Assembly: GCA_018401745.1 (NCBI GenBank)
Contig: JAGYJY010000005.1
Coordinates: 248,001 to 312,000, forward strand
DNA length: 64,000 nucleotides
Origin: Pirellulales bacterium
Lineage (GTDB): Bacteria > Planctomycetota > Planctomycetia > Pirellulales > UBA1268
Reading direction: 5' to 3'
This document shows positions 52,890 to 62,196 of the stretch, in pieces (position 1 is the stretch's first letter; the number at the start of each line of letters is the position of its first letter). Under the pieces are notes generated by a model. That model saw only the letters and a list, made by a program, of their open reading frames with translations. It was not told where the DNA came from and ran no database searches. The position numbers and the translations under genes were made by a program.

Positions 52890-54694
52890 CACCGGGCCGC
52901 AGCCGTCGACCTCGCCGGCCAAGGGTACGGAACCGGCAGCCAACCCATCGACCTCAGCATGGATCGTCGAAACCGGCCGGCAAATCGCCCGCCAGGCCGA
53001 CAGCGAAACGCCCGGCAGCGAGCTCGTTGACACCTGGGACACACCCATCCCGCTCGGCATGGCACCACGCCAACTCCCAACATTCCCCATCGACACCTAC
53101 CCCGCATGGCTCGCCCAACAATGCGAAGCCGTCGCAGACGACATCCAAGTACCCATCGACCTACCCGCCACCATCGGCCTCGCCACCCTCGCAATGGTCT
53201 GCGGGGCCCGCATCAACGCCGCCCTAGACAGCTGGCACAACGCCACCAACCTGTACCTCGTCGTCGCCAGCCCACCCGGCCAAGGCAAATCACCCGTCTT
53301 CGCAGCCATGACCTCCTGCCTAGACCGCTACCAAAAAGAACTCGACACCGAACTCGGCCCCACCATCGCCAAAGCCGAAATGGAACACCGCATCGCAGAA
53401 AAACAAGCCCGCAAAGCAGAAGAAAAAGGCGACCTCGACACCGCCTGGCAACACACCCAAACCGCAATGGCAATCAACATCCCACACCGCCCACGCCTCA
53501 AAGCCGAAGACGCCACACCAGAAGCCCTCACCAAACTCCTAGGCCAACAAAACGGGTGGCTCGGCATCATGTCCAGCGAAGGCGGCCTATTCGACCTCAT
53601 GACCGGCCAATACTCCGACCGGGCCAACCTCGAGGTGTACCTCAAAGCCTGGGGCGCCGAATCAATCACCGTCGACCGCATCGGCAGAGAACCAGACCAC
53701 GTCGAACGGGCAGTCCTCACCATCGGCCTCACCGTCCAACCACACGTCATCGAAAAACTCGCCAACAAACCCGAACTCGCCGGCCGAGGCCTCACCGCCC
53801 GCTTCATGTACTCCATCCCACCATCCAACGTCGGCAAACGAGACATGACCCGACGGCGCACCAACCGAGACGCCCAACAACACACCTACGACACCCACAT
53901 CGTCAACCTCTACCGCACAATGCGCAGCTACCAAACACCCGGCACCGTCACCCTCACCGACCAAGACGCCAACACCTACCTCCAATGGCGCCAACACCTC
54001 GAAAACCGCAGAGACACAGGCGGCGACATGGAAGCCCTCGCAGAATGGGCAACCAAACTCGAATCATCAGTCCTACGCCTCTGCGGCCTCCTACACATCG
54101 CCCACCACGGCAACCACCACGGCAACATCCAACCAGGCATCATCGAAAAAGCCATCCAAATCGGCAACTACTGGATCGAACACGCCTACGCAGTCCACGA
54201 CCTCTGGGGCACCGACGAAAACCTCACCAAAGCCCGCCTCATCCTCAACTGGCTCATCAACGACCAGGCAGCCACCGACTTCTCAATCAGCGAACTCCAA
54301 AAAGGGCTGCGACGGCACGTCGACCGGGTCGCCGACGCCCTCGAACCAGTCACCATCCTCATCGAACGAGGCTGGATCCGACCCATGTTCGAAGGCCCAA
54401 TCAAAGTTGGGGCTCGAGGCCGCAACGCCCAACGGTTCCAAATCCACCCCGACGCCCAAAACCACCATTCGCGCCATTCGCGCACCCAAACACCCGAAAA
54501 CGACCAAAAACAGGCCGCCATTCGCGCCATTAGCGCCATTCGCGTAGATACAAAATCAGAAGAAATCACTCACTCTCTAAAAACGTCAGCAGCCCACCCA
54601 CGAAGAACAGCCCACAAACGGGGCAGGGTGCGCGAATGACGCTAATGGCGCGAATGGCGACAACGACGACATCGACGGCTACGAGCTCATCTAA
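52890..54694 (+). CDS. DUF3987 ATPase/helicase-like part of the replication protein
   Basis: This C-terminal part continues the Prim-Pol and probably supplies the helicase motor. From about 52950 it reads STSAWIVETGRQIARQADSE. The P-loop is LVVASPPGQGKSPVFAAMTS, and the Walker B-like region is GIMSSEGGLFDLMTGQYSDR. DUF3987 features follow: ANLEVYLKAWGAESITVDRI and LAGRGLTARFMYSIPPSNVG. The zero frame stops at 54639. However, a frame change near 54603 gives an acidic end (CANDANGANGDNDDIDGYEL then I) stopping at 54694, which looks like the genuine C-terminus. The 3' end carries a long inverted repeat. Confidence 0.82.
54516..54659. repeat. 29-bp inverted repeat with CGCCATTCG units
   Basis: The arm at 54516-54544 (CGCCATTCGCGCCATTAGCG then CCATTCGCG) is the reverse complement of 54631-54659 with one mismatch. 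The arms are 86 bp apart. Each arm is itself built from three near-copies of CGCCATTCG. A further pair of CCATTCGCG units lies at 54466-54484. The cluster covers the 3' end of the replication gene and could be iterons or an origin structure. Confidence 0.7.
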
Positions 54695-54707
54695 CCACCA
54701 CATAAAC

Positions 54708-54750
54708 GGGTCCGGCCGGGATCACCTACCACAGCAACCCGGCCGGACCC
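54708..54750. terminator. Terminator after the replication gene
   Basis: GGGTCCGGCCGGG at 54708 pairs perfectly with CCCGGCCGGACCC at 54738, a 13-bp GC stem with a loop of 17 bases. It lies 14 bp after the likely stop at 54694 and before the ribosome-binding site of the ParB-like gene. A T tract is absent, so it may be factor-assisted. Confidence 0.7.
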
Positions 54751-54779
54751 CACCAACTCAGGAGGATCACGGCCTGGCC

Positions 54780-55410
54780 GTGACACTGTCACCTTCACAG
54801 GCCAGGTGCGCCCTGCCGCCGACGTGTTCCCGATGCTCAGGGAGGCGAACGAGCTTGACAGGCCCTGGCCGACTCGGTACGCCAGCTACGGTCTGGCGGA
54901 GCCCCCTCTGGCTGGCCCCCGGGCGGCACGCTGCTCGACGGCCGCAACCGGCTGGCCGCGTGTCGAAGCTCGCCGGCAGTCGGGCCCCACGTTCCCCGGG
55001 TGTACGACGGCGACGGCCCTGGTCGACTTCGTTCGTCAGGCGCTGAGCGATCCGCCGGCGACGATCTGGCGCAGGGCAGAAGGCGCTGGCTGTCGGCCTG
55101 ACTACTGCCGATGTACGAGGCCGAGGCCGATCGACGCATGCAGAGGCTCGGCGTTCCGGACAACCCTGGGGCAGATCCTGCCCCAGAGGTTCAACGAGCA
55201 GTGCCAGCACGATCGAGGGACAAGGCGGCTGCTGCCGTCAGGCGTTTCCGGCCGTGGCAGTCGGCCCAGGCCGGACGATTGATCACCCTGCTGGCGCCAC
55301 GAGCGCTTGCCGGTCACGTAAGGGCTGGGACCATCGCCCTGGACAGGCGGAAGCTTGTTGAAGTTGCGCATCAAGTACCCGGGCCCACGCCGGACCACTC
55401 ATTGCAGACG
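54780..55410 (+). CDS. ParB-like nuclease-domain protein, several frame changes
   Basis: After a GGAGGATCAC ribosome site, a GTG at 54780 begins the gene. Pieces in different frames match a ParB/Srx-type domain of phage regulators: RPAADVFPMLREANELD, YGLAEPPLAG, GTLLDGRNRLAAC (the conserved DGRNRL/AC motif) and later MYEAEADRRMQRLGVPDNPG with a helical tail. This domain is commonly encoded next to or fused with phage DNA methyltransferases, which is the case here. At least four frame breaks make exact borders uncertain. A role in modifying or protecting phage DNA is inferred from the neighbour. Confidence 0.6.
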
Positions 55411-55431
55411 TGATCGAAGGCAAAGCGGGAA

Positions 55432-56100
55432 GTGAAAGCAGCCGAACGTGCAGCCAGAGATCGTGTTGCAGAAGAAAACGCACCAAAGCAAGCCAAAAGC
55501 AAAGGCAACAGATTGGTGCAGGCACTGTCGTTGACATCAGGCATGGAGACTTCCGTGATGTCCTCGCAGACATCGCAGGCATCGACGCCATCATCACCGA
55601 TCCTCCGTACCCGAAGGAATACCCTGCCGCCCCTTGACGGCCTCATAGCATGGGCAGACAAAGTGTTGGCACCCGACGGCATCCTCGTTGTGCTGTTCGG
55701 TAAACGCACCTACCCGAGGTTTACGAACGCCTAAGCGCTGGCAGGCCCTACAGGTGGACAGGCTGCTACCTCACGCCAGGGCCGTCGTATTACTCAATGG
55801 CACGCAACGTCCACACCAACTGGGAAACCAATGCTTGTCTACGGCGGCGACAATTTCCGTGACCTCGTCGAAGCAGAAGGTGCAGACGCTGGGAGCCAAA
55901 TCGATGCACCACTGGGGTCAAGACTTCGGTGCGTTTCACAATTGTCGAACGGCTAACCAAACCAAGGCCAGACTGATTTGCGATCCGTTCATGGGCTCGG
56001 GACGGCTGGGCTGCCGCCCAGTCATCTTGGCGCGGCACGCCATCGGCTGCGACATTGACGCGGAGCGTTGCTGTCGCACGAGAACGGTTGGGTTGCCTGA
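55432..56100 (+). CDS. DNA N4/N6 methyltransferase, several frame changes
   Basis: This enzyme methylates phage DNA, perhaps against host restriction. Pieces join as KAAERAARDRVAEENAPKQA, TVVDIRHGDFRDVLADIAGI, DAIITDPPYPKEY (catalytic DPPY), GLIAWADKVLAPDGILVVLF, YRWTGCYLTPGPSYYSMARN, SMHHWGQDFGAFHN, then LICDPFMGSG (AdoMet motif) and ARHAIGCDIDAERVAVARER. Motif order (DPPY first, DPFMGSG last) is the N4/N6 beta-type class. At least four frame changes occur between 55530 and 56090. The stop at 56098 overlaps the next ATG. It may be fused to the ParB-like protein in the true sequence. Confidence 0.72.
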
Positions 56101-56370
56101 TGGCTGACATCCGCAATCAAGACAAGTTCGTTGCCCGGACGATGGGATTGGGACAGGCTCAGTTACACCGATGTGCTTCCCAGGCAACGTCAGCTTCATG
56201 GACGTCGACGCAATGCTCGAAAGAAACGGACGCTTCCTACTGATCGAAAACAAGTCTCCGGTGCGCTGACGGTTCATCTGATCTGTTGGTGCCCAGAGCG
56301 CGCCGCACACTACAGCCAGTTGGCGTCGTTGCGAGATTTCACAGTGTTGCAGTTATTGGCGATGCCATAA
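56100..56370 (+). CDS. Hypothetical phage protein (nuclease-like motif), frame changes
   Basis: The ATG at 56100 overlaps the methyltransferase stop and gives MADIRNQDKFVARTM. Frame changes follow; the best pieces are RLSYTDV, FPGNVSFMDVDAMLERNGRF and LLIENKSPG, then AAHYSQLASLRDFTVLQLLA. The 'DVD...FLLIENKSPG' segment resembles the acidic core of small PD-(D/E)xK or VRR-type proteins found in actinobacteriophages. The evidence is weak. From 56371 to 56576 there is no clear gene, though open frames exist on both strands. Confidence 0.45.
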
Positions 56371-56576
56371 CGGGTGATCCACACAAGATCAGACAACCGG
56401 ATCAATCGGCATAAATCGCAGTTACAACCTTGCTCAGCATGCGGCAATCGAACTTCGGATGAAATACCTGCGTCATGTTCTTGAATGTTGGTGGAATTAC
56501 TGAGACAGCAAAACCCCAGGGCGCTTCAAAATACCTGTGTTTGAACTTGTCCAACTGGAACTCCCGAAGCCATCTG

Positions 56577-56783
56577 ATGACCTGGCGCACCCAGGCGGCA
56601 TGCCGAGGCATGCCAACCAAATGGTGGTTCCCGGAGCGGCCACCAACCGGCCCGATGATCGCAGACATGCGCAAAGCCAAAGTGATCTGCGCCGGCTGTC
56701 CGGTCCGGCTGCCATGCATGGAAGACGGCAGGGACGAGCTGTACGGCATCTGGGGTGGAGTGGTCACCCGCAAACGCAACTAA
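56577..56783 (+). CDS. WhiB-like protein 3 (minimal)
   Basis: The ATG at 56577 gives MTWRTQAACRGMPTKWWFPE, with the first Cys in AACRG. VICAGCPVRLPCMEDGRDEL supplies C-x2-C-x5-C, and YGIWGGVVTRKRN completes the IWGG turn and basic tail. At 68 residues it is a minimal WhiB, without the extra modules of WhiB 1 and 2. It lies near the packaging end of the genome, far from the other two. It is expected to bind a [4Fe-4S] cluster and interact with the host sigma factor. Confidence 0.87.
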   Translation: MTWRTQAACRGMPTKWWFPERPPTGPMIADMRKAKVICAGCPVRLPCMEDGRDELYGIWGGVVTRKRN

Positions 56784-56797
56784 GGAGGCTAGGTCGG

Positions 56798-57113
56798 ATG
56801 AGCAACCCAAAGTATGACGGTCAGGACAAGCCACAAATGGAAGAAGCTCAGGTTGCAGGTGCTTGCAGCGTCCGATGTGTGCTGGTTGTGCTCGAGGCCT
56901 GGGGCTGACACCGTCGATCACATCCTGCCGTTGGCGTTGTACCCGGAGTTGGCGCATGACATGTCGAACCTGCGGCCTGCACACAAGTCGTGCAACAGCC
57001 GCAAGGGTGCCGGGGAGTCAGTGAGCAGGTTCGTCCGATGCCTAGGTCAAGACGGTGGTAGCCGGGGGTGCCAGGGGTGGCGGGGGCCCCAGCCGGCACG
57101 GCTGGCATGTTGA
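56798..57113 (+). CDS. HNH endonuclease, one frameshift
   Basis: The ATG at 56798 starts MSNPKYDGQDK. Near 56830 the frame changes and resumes SHKWKKLRLQVLAASDVCWL. The HNH fold is complete: CWLCSRPG (first zinc pair), ADTVDHILPLALYPELAHDM (catalytic DH), NLRPAHKSCNSRKG (Asn, His and second zinc half). In many cos phages an HNH protein lies beside TerS and is needed for terminase cutting. Here it is at the opposite end of the phage segment from TerS, which fits a circular or cos-ended genome opened between them. The C-terminal 30 residues are low-complexity and may be out of frame. Confidence 0.82.
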
Positions 57114-57475
57114 TGATGTGTGGTTGTGATGTCGTGATGTCGTGGTGTGGTGGGTTGGCGTTGCGGGCGGATCCGCAGCCCCGTTGGCGGGCAGATCGCA
57201 ACCCGGTTGGTGCCGGGGGTGGGGTGGGGTGCCCGGCTGTCGTGCTGGTGGTTGTGCGATGGGTTGTCGGTGTGGTGTGCCGGATGGTGCCGGGGGTGCC
57301 GGGGGTGGCCGCTGGGGCTGTCAGATGGGCTCCGGCAGGGCCACGGGGCCCTCCCTACCCCTGCAGGCTGCGTAGGGGGCTGGAACCCCTTGTTTGCAAG
57401 GGTTTCGAGGGGTCGGTGTGGTGTGTGTCGGCTCCGAGGGCGGCGAGGGCGCCACCCGGAGTCTTTAATTCAGCG
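57114..57475. other. Non-coding phage end, cos candidate region
   Basis: There is no convincing gene in these 362 bp. The left part is GT/G-rich low-complexity DNA (GTGGTGTGGTGGGTTGG, GTGCCGGGGGTGCCGGGGG). The right part holds G-rich/C-rich inverted segments, including GGGGCTGGAACCCCTTG and TTGCAAGGGTTTCGAGGGG. It follows HNH and, in a circular map, would precede TerS. That is the usual position of a cos site and terminase binding region. The chromosome of another organism begins at about 57,476. Confidence 0.5.
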
Positions 57476-58192
57476 CGCCGGTGCCGGGGTGTGTGGCAAG
57501 AACGGGGTCCACTGTCGTGGCCCACGTGTCGAGGCCTTGCGCCAGTAGCTCCACAGACTCATCGTCTGCTCCTTTTTGTGGAGCAAACACTGTCGCCGCT
57601 CCTCGTTTGCCAACCAAGGGTTTGTCACATCGGTGACTACCCGCCACTGCACGGGGTGGCTCGTAAGCGGCGCCACCGGAGCGATCACCGGGCTAAAGAA
57701 ACCAACCCTTCGCCACCGGGTGGTACCGGGTTATCGTCTTTATCCACACACGTCCAGCCCAGGGCAGACACCATGCCCGCACCACCATCGGTTCCAGACG
57801 TTCCCCCACACCCAGCGTGACCGTGTGGGGGTGGTGACCCAGAGCCTCGTTAATAGACGACACCCAGCCCAAAACTTGATGCGCTTCTCGCCTGTTCCGG
57901 GGTGGCTCCTGGCATAAAACCGAAAGCCTGGGCCGCTTCGATAAACACATGGCCGTCTTTGAGACCATAGGACGCAGTCACCGGTGCCCCCAAGAATCAA
58001 CAGTCTGCACGCTGTGTCGCACAAAACCCGCCTGCACGACAACATCAAGGCTGCCTTCACCGCCGTCGGCCAGAGGCATTTCCACCACAGTGTGAGTCCC
58101 CGGGGCGCTGTTGATTCCCAGCGCCAGAGCGTGGGCCACCTCAGTGGCCGACAGGGAACCCTTGAACGAGTCGGGGCGACAAGAATTTTCAT
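57476..58192 (-). CDS. glxK: Glycerate kinase, 3' end missing and frameshifted
   Basis: This enzyme phosphorylates D-glycerate to phosphoglycerate. The ATG at 58192 begins MKILVAP; a lost base near 58172 is followed by [20 protein letters not shown] and [20 protein letters not shown], the kinase signatures. Further frame changes occur near 57990 and in the middle. The last recognisable piece reads [20 protein letters not shown], then a helical stretch to [10 protein letters not shown]. The real protein continues for about 100 residues with GAAGGLG-type motifs, so the gene is cut at the junction near 57,476. It marks the start of an actinobacterial contig. Confidence 0.75.
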
Positions 58193-58234
58193 CGCTCACG
58201 AGCATGCCAGGGTTTGGTGGCCTAGCGTAAGGGG

Positions 58235-58825
58235 GTGGAATCCCAACAGGCGAAAGCTGTCGCACAGCTCGCCGCAACCTGCGACGTCATGGCGTCTCTT
58301 ACCGAGCGCTACCAACCCGTTTTGTTGGAAGCCAAACCCCCAGAGCAGTACTTCCACATCGTGGTGTCGTCGATTATCGGTCAGCAGTTATCGGTCAAAG
58401 CTGCAGACACTATCGAATCGCGCGTGCTGGCTCTAGCAGGGAGATAACCCTGGAACGCTGCTGTCACAGTCGCTAGAAAGCCTGCGTGAGGTCGGGCTTT
58501 CTCGCTCCAAAGCGTCCTACATTGTCGGTGTGGCCGAAGCTTTTGACCAGGGCGTCCTGGATCCTTTCGCCCTGGCGGATATGGAGCCACCAGAGGTCAG
58601 CGCCCAGTTGACAGCACTCAAGGGGATCGGGCCGTGGACTGCGGAAATGTTTCTGATTTTGCTATGGGCCGAGAAGACATTTGGTCACCGGGTGATCTGG
58701 GCCTCAAAAAAGCCGTGGAAGCCCATTTCGGCCAGGGCGTGAACACCACCGAGATTGCCGCGCGTTGGGCCCCGTATCGTTCCTACGCTGCCCTGTATTT
58801 GTGGGAATTTTCTGACGGGAAATAG
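58235..58825 (+). CDS. DNA-3-methyladenine glycosylase (AlkA-like HhH-GPD), frameshifts
   Basis: This repair enzyme excises alkylated bases. The GTG at 58235 gives MESQQAKAVAQLAATCDVMA, then QYFHIVVSSIIGQQLSVKAA (the usual N-terminal motif). Near 58446 the frame changes; the helix-hairpin-helix follows as LTALKGIGPWTAEMFLI, in which the hairpin is intact. A second change near 58655 leads to MGREDIWSPGDLGLKKAVEA with the catalytic Asp, and ARWAPYRSYAALYLWEF at the end. The joined length is about 196 residues, normal for the compact bacterial class. It is divergent from glxK with a 42-bp gap. Confidence 0.82.
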
Positions 58826-58861
58826 CCCACAAGCTCAGCCCGTGCGGGTCGCCTAATCTGG

Positions 58862-60352
58862 CTAGTTTTGCGGGAAGCCCAAGTTCAGGCCCCCGTGAGA
58901 CGGGTCGAGCCACCGGGCGGTCACCACTTTTTGTCGGGTGAAAAAACGGAAGCCCTCTTCACCGTGGGCTCTTGAATCTCCAAACAGCGAGTGCTTCCAG
59001 CCGCCAAAGGAGAAATACGCCATAGGGACGGGAATCGGGACGTTCACACCGACCATGCCGACCTGGATGTCTTGGACAAAAGTGCGCGCAGCACCCCCAT
59101 CGTTGGTGAAAATGGCGGTTCCGTTGCCAAAAGCGCCCGAGTTGATGAGGGCGACACCCTCTTCATAGGTTTTCACCCGCACGACAGACAACACCGGACC
59201 AAAATTTCTTCGGTATAGACACGAGACGTGATGGGCACATGGTCAATCAGCGATGGTCCTAACCAGAAACCTTCGGGGGCGCCATCAGCCACCACACCCC
59301 GACCGTCAACCACCACGCTGGCCCCATCGGCGTGGGCAACATCGAGGTAGGCGGCGACTTTGTCGCGGTGTTCTTTCGTCACCAACGGACCCATGTCACA
59401 CGACCGCCGGCCATCGCCCACGGTGATGGCCGCCATCTTCTGTGTCACAGCCTCCACCAGTTTGTCGCCAATGGGGTCCACGGCAACGACAACGGAAATG
59501 GCCATGCACCGCTCCCCTGCAGAACCAAACCCGGCGTTCACCGCAGAGTCTGCGACAAGGTCCAAGTCGGCATCGGGAGCACCAGCATGTGGTTTTTGCC
59601 CCGCCCAACGCTTGCACCCGTTTGCCGGCGTGGGCGCCAGTTTCATAGACGTAGCGAGCAATCAGGGTGGACCCCACAAACGACACCGATTCGATATCGG
59701 GGTGGGTCAACACGGCATCGACGGCTTCTTTATCGCCGTGCACCACGTTGAAGACACCATCGGGCAACCCCGCTTCTTTCCAGAGTTCGGCAATCCACAT
59801 CGCAGCAGAGGGTCTTTTTCGCTGGGCTTCACAATGACAGTATTGCCTGCGGCAATCGCCACGGGAAAAACCACATCGGCACCATGGCCGGAAAGTTAGA
59901 CGGCGAAATGATTCCCACCACGCCGAGGGGTTGCCGGAGCGAATACACATCAACATCGGTCGAAGCGTTGTGGGAATACTCGCCTTTGAGAAGGTGGGGA
60001 AGACCACACGCAAATTCGACAACCTCTTGCCCCGGGTGATTTCGCCCAAGGCATCGGAGAGTACCTTGCCGTGTTCGCTGGTGATGATGGCTGCCAATTC
60101 GCTCTTTTTGGCTTCCAGGAGTTCTCTAAAGCGGAAAATGATCTGGACGCGTTTGGCTAAAGACGTGGCACTCCAGCCGAGAAAAGCTGCTTTCGCTATG
60201 GCCACAGCTTCTGACACATCAGCCGCGGTAGCGAGTCGGACCTCTGTGGTCACCACACCGGAGGGCTGGGTCGAACACGGGGCTGTTCTCGTCGAGGCGC
60301 CGGCAAACAGGCGGCCTCCCACAAAGTGGTCAATGACTGGCTTTTTACTCAT
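58862..60352 (-). CDS. mmsA: Methylmalonate-semialdehyde dehydrogenase (CoA-acylating), many frameshifts
   Basis: MmsA oxidises methylmalonate or malonate semialdehyde to propionyl- or acetyl-CoA in valine and inositol breakdown. The ATG at 60352 starts [20 protein letters not shown]. The aldehyde dehydrogenase fold is visible across several frames: [49 protein letters not shown], the catalytic Cys in AGERCMAIS, and at the end [20 protein letters not shown] and [19 protein letters not shown]. About five frame changes (near 60030, 59850, 59640 and 59210 among others) break it. The total span matches a 498-residue protein. The breaks look like sequencing error. Confidence 0.85.
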
Positions 60353-60492
60353 CTTTTTCCTCTTGTTATGGCCAACACCTGGCCCTCTCTGGTGGTGCCG
60401 GTGGGGTGAGAAGACACCACCATGCTAGGCCCCAGCAGGTATTTTTGGGCACCGCTTTGTGAGCCCACCACACCCGCGCTACCCTCAATCAC

Positions 60493-61496
60493 ATGGGTGT
60501 AGCTAAATGGTTTGGAATAAGCCTGGGGCACTCGTTGTGGTCGGCTCGGTTGGCGCCGTAGCTGCTGGGGACTACGTCTATCGCGAAGGGACAACGGTCC
60601 CCTGCGCCATCAACGACGACGACCTCCTGAACACGCCCGAGTTTTTGAAACCCCGAAGACGGACCGTTCCCCGGTGAGGGGTGGACGAAGTGGATTGGCC
60701 ATGACCTCTCTGAGTGGTGGCTGAGCGACATCCCGGTAGAAGAACACACCATCCAGGTTGCCCCGGATGTGACACTGGCCGCGTGGTGGATTAAAGCCGG
60801 CTACCCGACAACGCAAGAAACTGTGATTGTCACCCACGGCTATGGCAGTAGCCGACGCGACTACAACGCCCTGCTACCCAGCGCCATGTTGGCACAAGAC
60901 GGCTTTAATGTTTTACTCGTCGACCAGCGCGACACGGGCGAGTCAACGTGTGTGGACGGGCGGCACTCAGCCGGCCAGGACGAATCTGATGATTTTGCCC
61001 AGGTTGCCCAGTGGTTGGTCAACGAAAAAGGCATCAGCCCCGAGAAAATCGGCATGTTCGGGGTGTCGGGTGGGGCAATCGCAACAGCAATCGTGCCGGC
61101 CAAAACCGACAACATCGCAGCCTTTGGGCTAGAAGCCCCCATATTTGATTTTGCCGACACCGCCCGCAAGGAAGTGGAATTCCAGGGGTTCCCCGGTTGG
61201 CTCTGGCAGTTAGCGGACATAGCGGCACGGCTTCGCGGGGTGAACTCAACGAGACATCCATCCCCGCGGGTATTGAGGCCGCCGGGGATAGGCCGATTCT
61301 GCTCCTCCACGGCACCGAGGATCAAAGGCTCTCCTACGACGGGGCAGTCAAATTCGAAAGCTATGCTCGCGACCTGGGCGTCGATGTTCGTTTAGAAACC
61401 TTTGAAGGTGCCGACCACACCGAAGGCATGCTCAGCGAAACCGATCGGTACGCAACGGCGTTGACAACGTTCTTCCGCCAGGCGCTCTCGGACTAG
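60493..61496 (+). CDS. Alpha/beta hydrolase with N-terminal membrane anchor, frameshifts
   Basis: The ATG at 60493 begins MGVAKWFGISLG. A frame change near 60528 leads to ALVVVGSVGAVAAGDYVYRE, a membrane segment that would anchor the protein outside the cytoplasm. A second change near 60650 is followed by DLSEWWLSDIPVEEHTIQVA, then the hydrolase core: VIVTHGYGSSRRDY (oxyanion loop), VLLVDQRDTGES, and the nucleophile elbow IGMFGVSGGAIATA. A third change near 61248 leads to ILLLHGTEDQRLSYDGAVKF (Asp) and FEGADHTEGM (catalytic His). The substrate is unknown. Confidence 0.78.
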
Positions 61497-62150
61497 TCAC
61501 TAGTACCCAACCGCCAGGCCGGTAGCCGCCAATCAAAAATAATCGCCAACACGCGGAACAAAACAATCGCGCCAGCCCCCAACAACACAGACACCAAGGG
61601 CCCTGCGCCAAGCTCGCCTAGGCCCCACACCAGCCATCCGCCGAGGAATGCAATCAGGGCATACACCTGATAGCTGTTGACCACCCACGGCACCTCGTTG
61701 ACCAAAATGTCTCGAATCATTCCGCCAAACGCGGCCGTGACAACACCCATCAGGGTCGCAATCAGAGGGCTGTGGCCCTCTGCTAGAGCAATCTGTGTTC
61801 CCGAGGCCGCAAACAAGCCAAGCCCCACAGCATCAGGCCACGCCACGGCTCGAAGTGTGGGTTCAATGTGGCGTGCTCGAATGACCACAGGTGCAATGAC
61901 GCTGAGCACCAAAACCGCCCACACCCACTCTTCATTGGCTACCCAAAAGAAGGGCCTCCGGTCCAACAAAATATCGCGCAGAGTGCCGCCCCCAAGCGCC
62001 GTGATGAAGGCAACGACGACGACCCCACGACGTCGAGTTGTTTTCTCGCAGCCACCATGATCCCCGACACCATGAACGCCAAAACGCCCATTCCTTCCAA
62101 AATCTGAAAGAGAAGCTGAAGGGTGGAATCAGGAAGAGAGGGAAGGTCAT
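61493..62150 (-). CDS. Trimeric intracellular cation channel family protein (UPF0126/YadS-like), frameshift
   Basis: This is a small integral membrane protein of the bacterial TRIC family, which conducts monovalent cations. The N-terminal half reads LFQILEGMGVLAFMVSGIMV then ARKQLDVVG. A frame change near 62030 leads to the Gly-rich linker (VVVVAFITALGGGTLRD) and LLDRRPFFWVANEEWVWAVL. The second repeat is intact: AVGLGLFAASGTQIALAEGH and GVVTAAFGGMIRDILVNEVP, the duplicated hallmark GG-(M/T)-(I/L)-RD. The start is uncertain; 62150 is the nearest ATG. It is convergent with the hydrolase gene and divergent from katG. Confidence 0.78.
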
Positions 62151-62196
62151 TGGCCCAGTGTTTCAGGTTTCTTGGCTCACCACCGCGAGCAACTAG

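Noticed and set aside
53106..54533. 475-residue Arg/His/Pro-rich plus-strand frame
   Set aside because: It is a shifted reading of the DUF3987 gene, whose true frame contains the P-loop and family motifs.
23045..57475. Prophage integrated in the flanking chromosome
   Set aside because: Neither border has att or tRNA sequence, the flanks come from different organisms, and the attP beside the integrase is unsplit.
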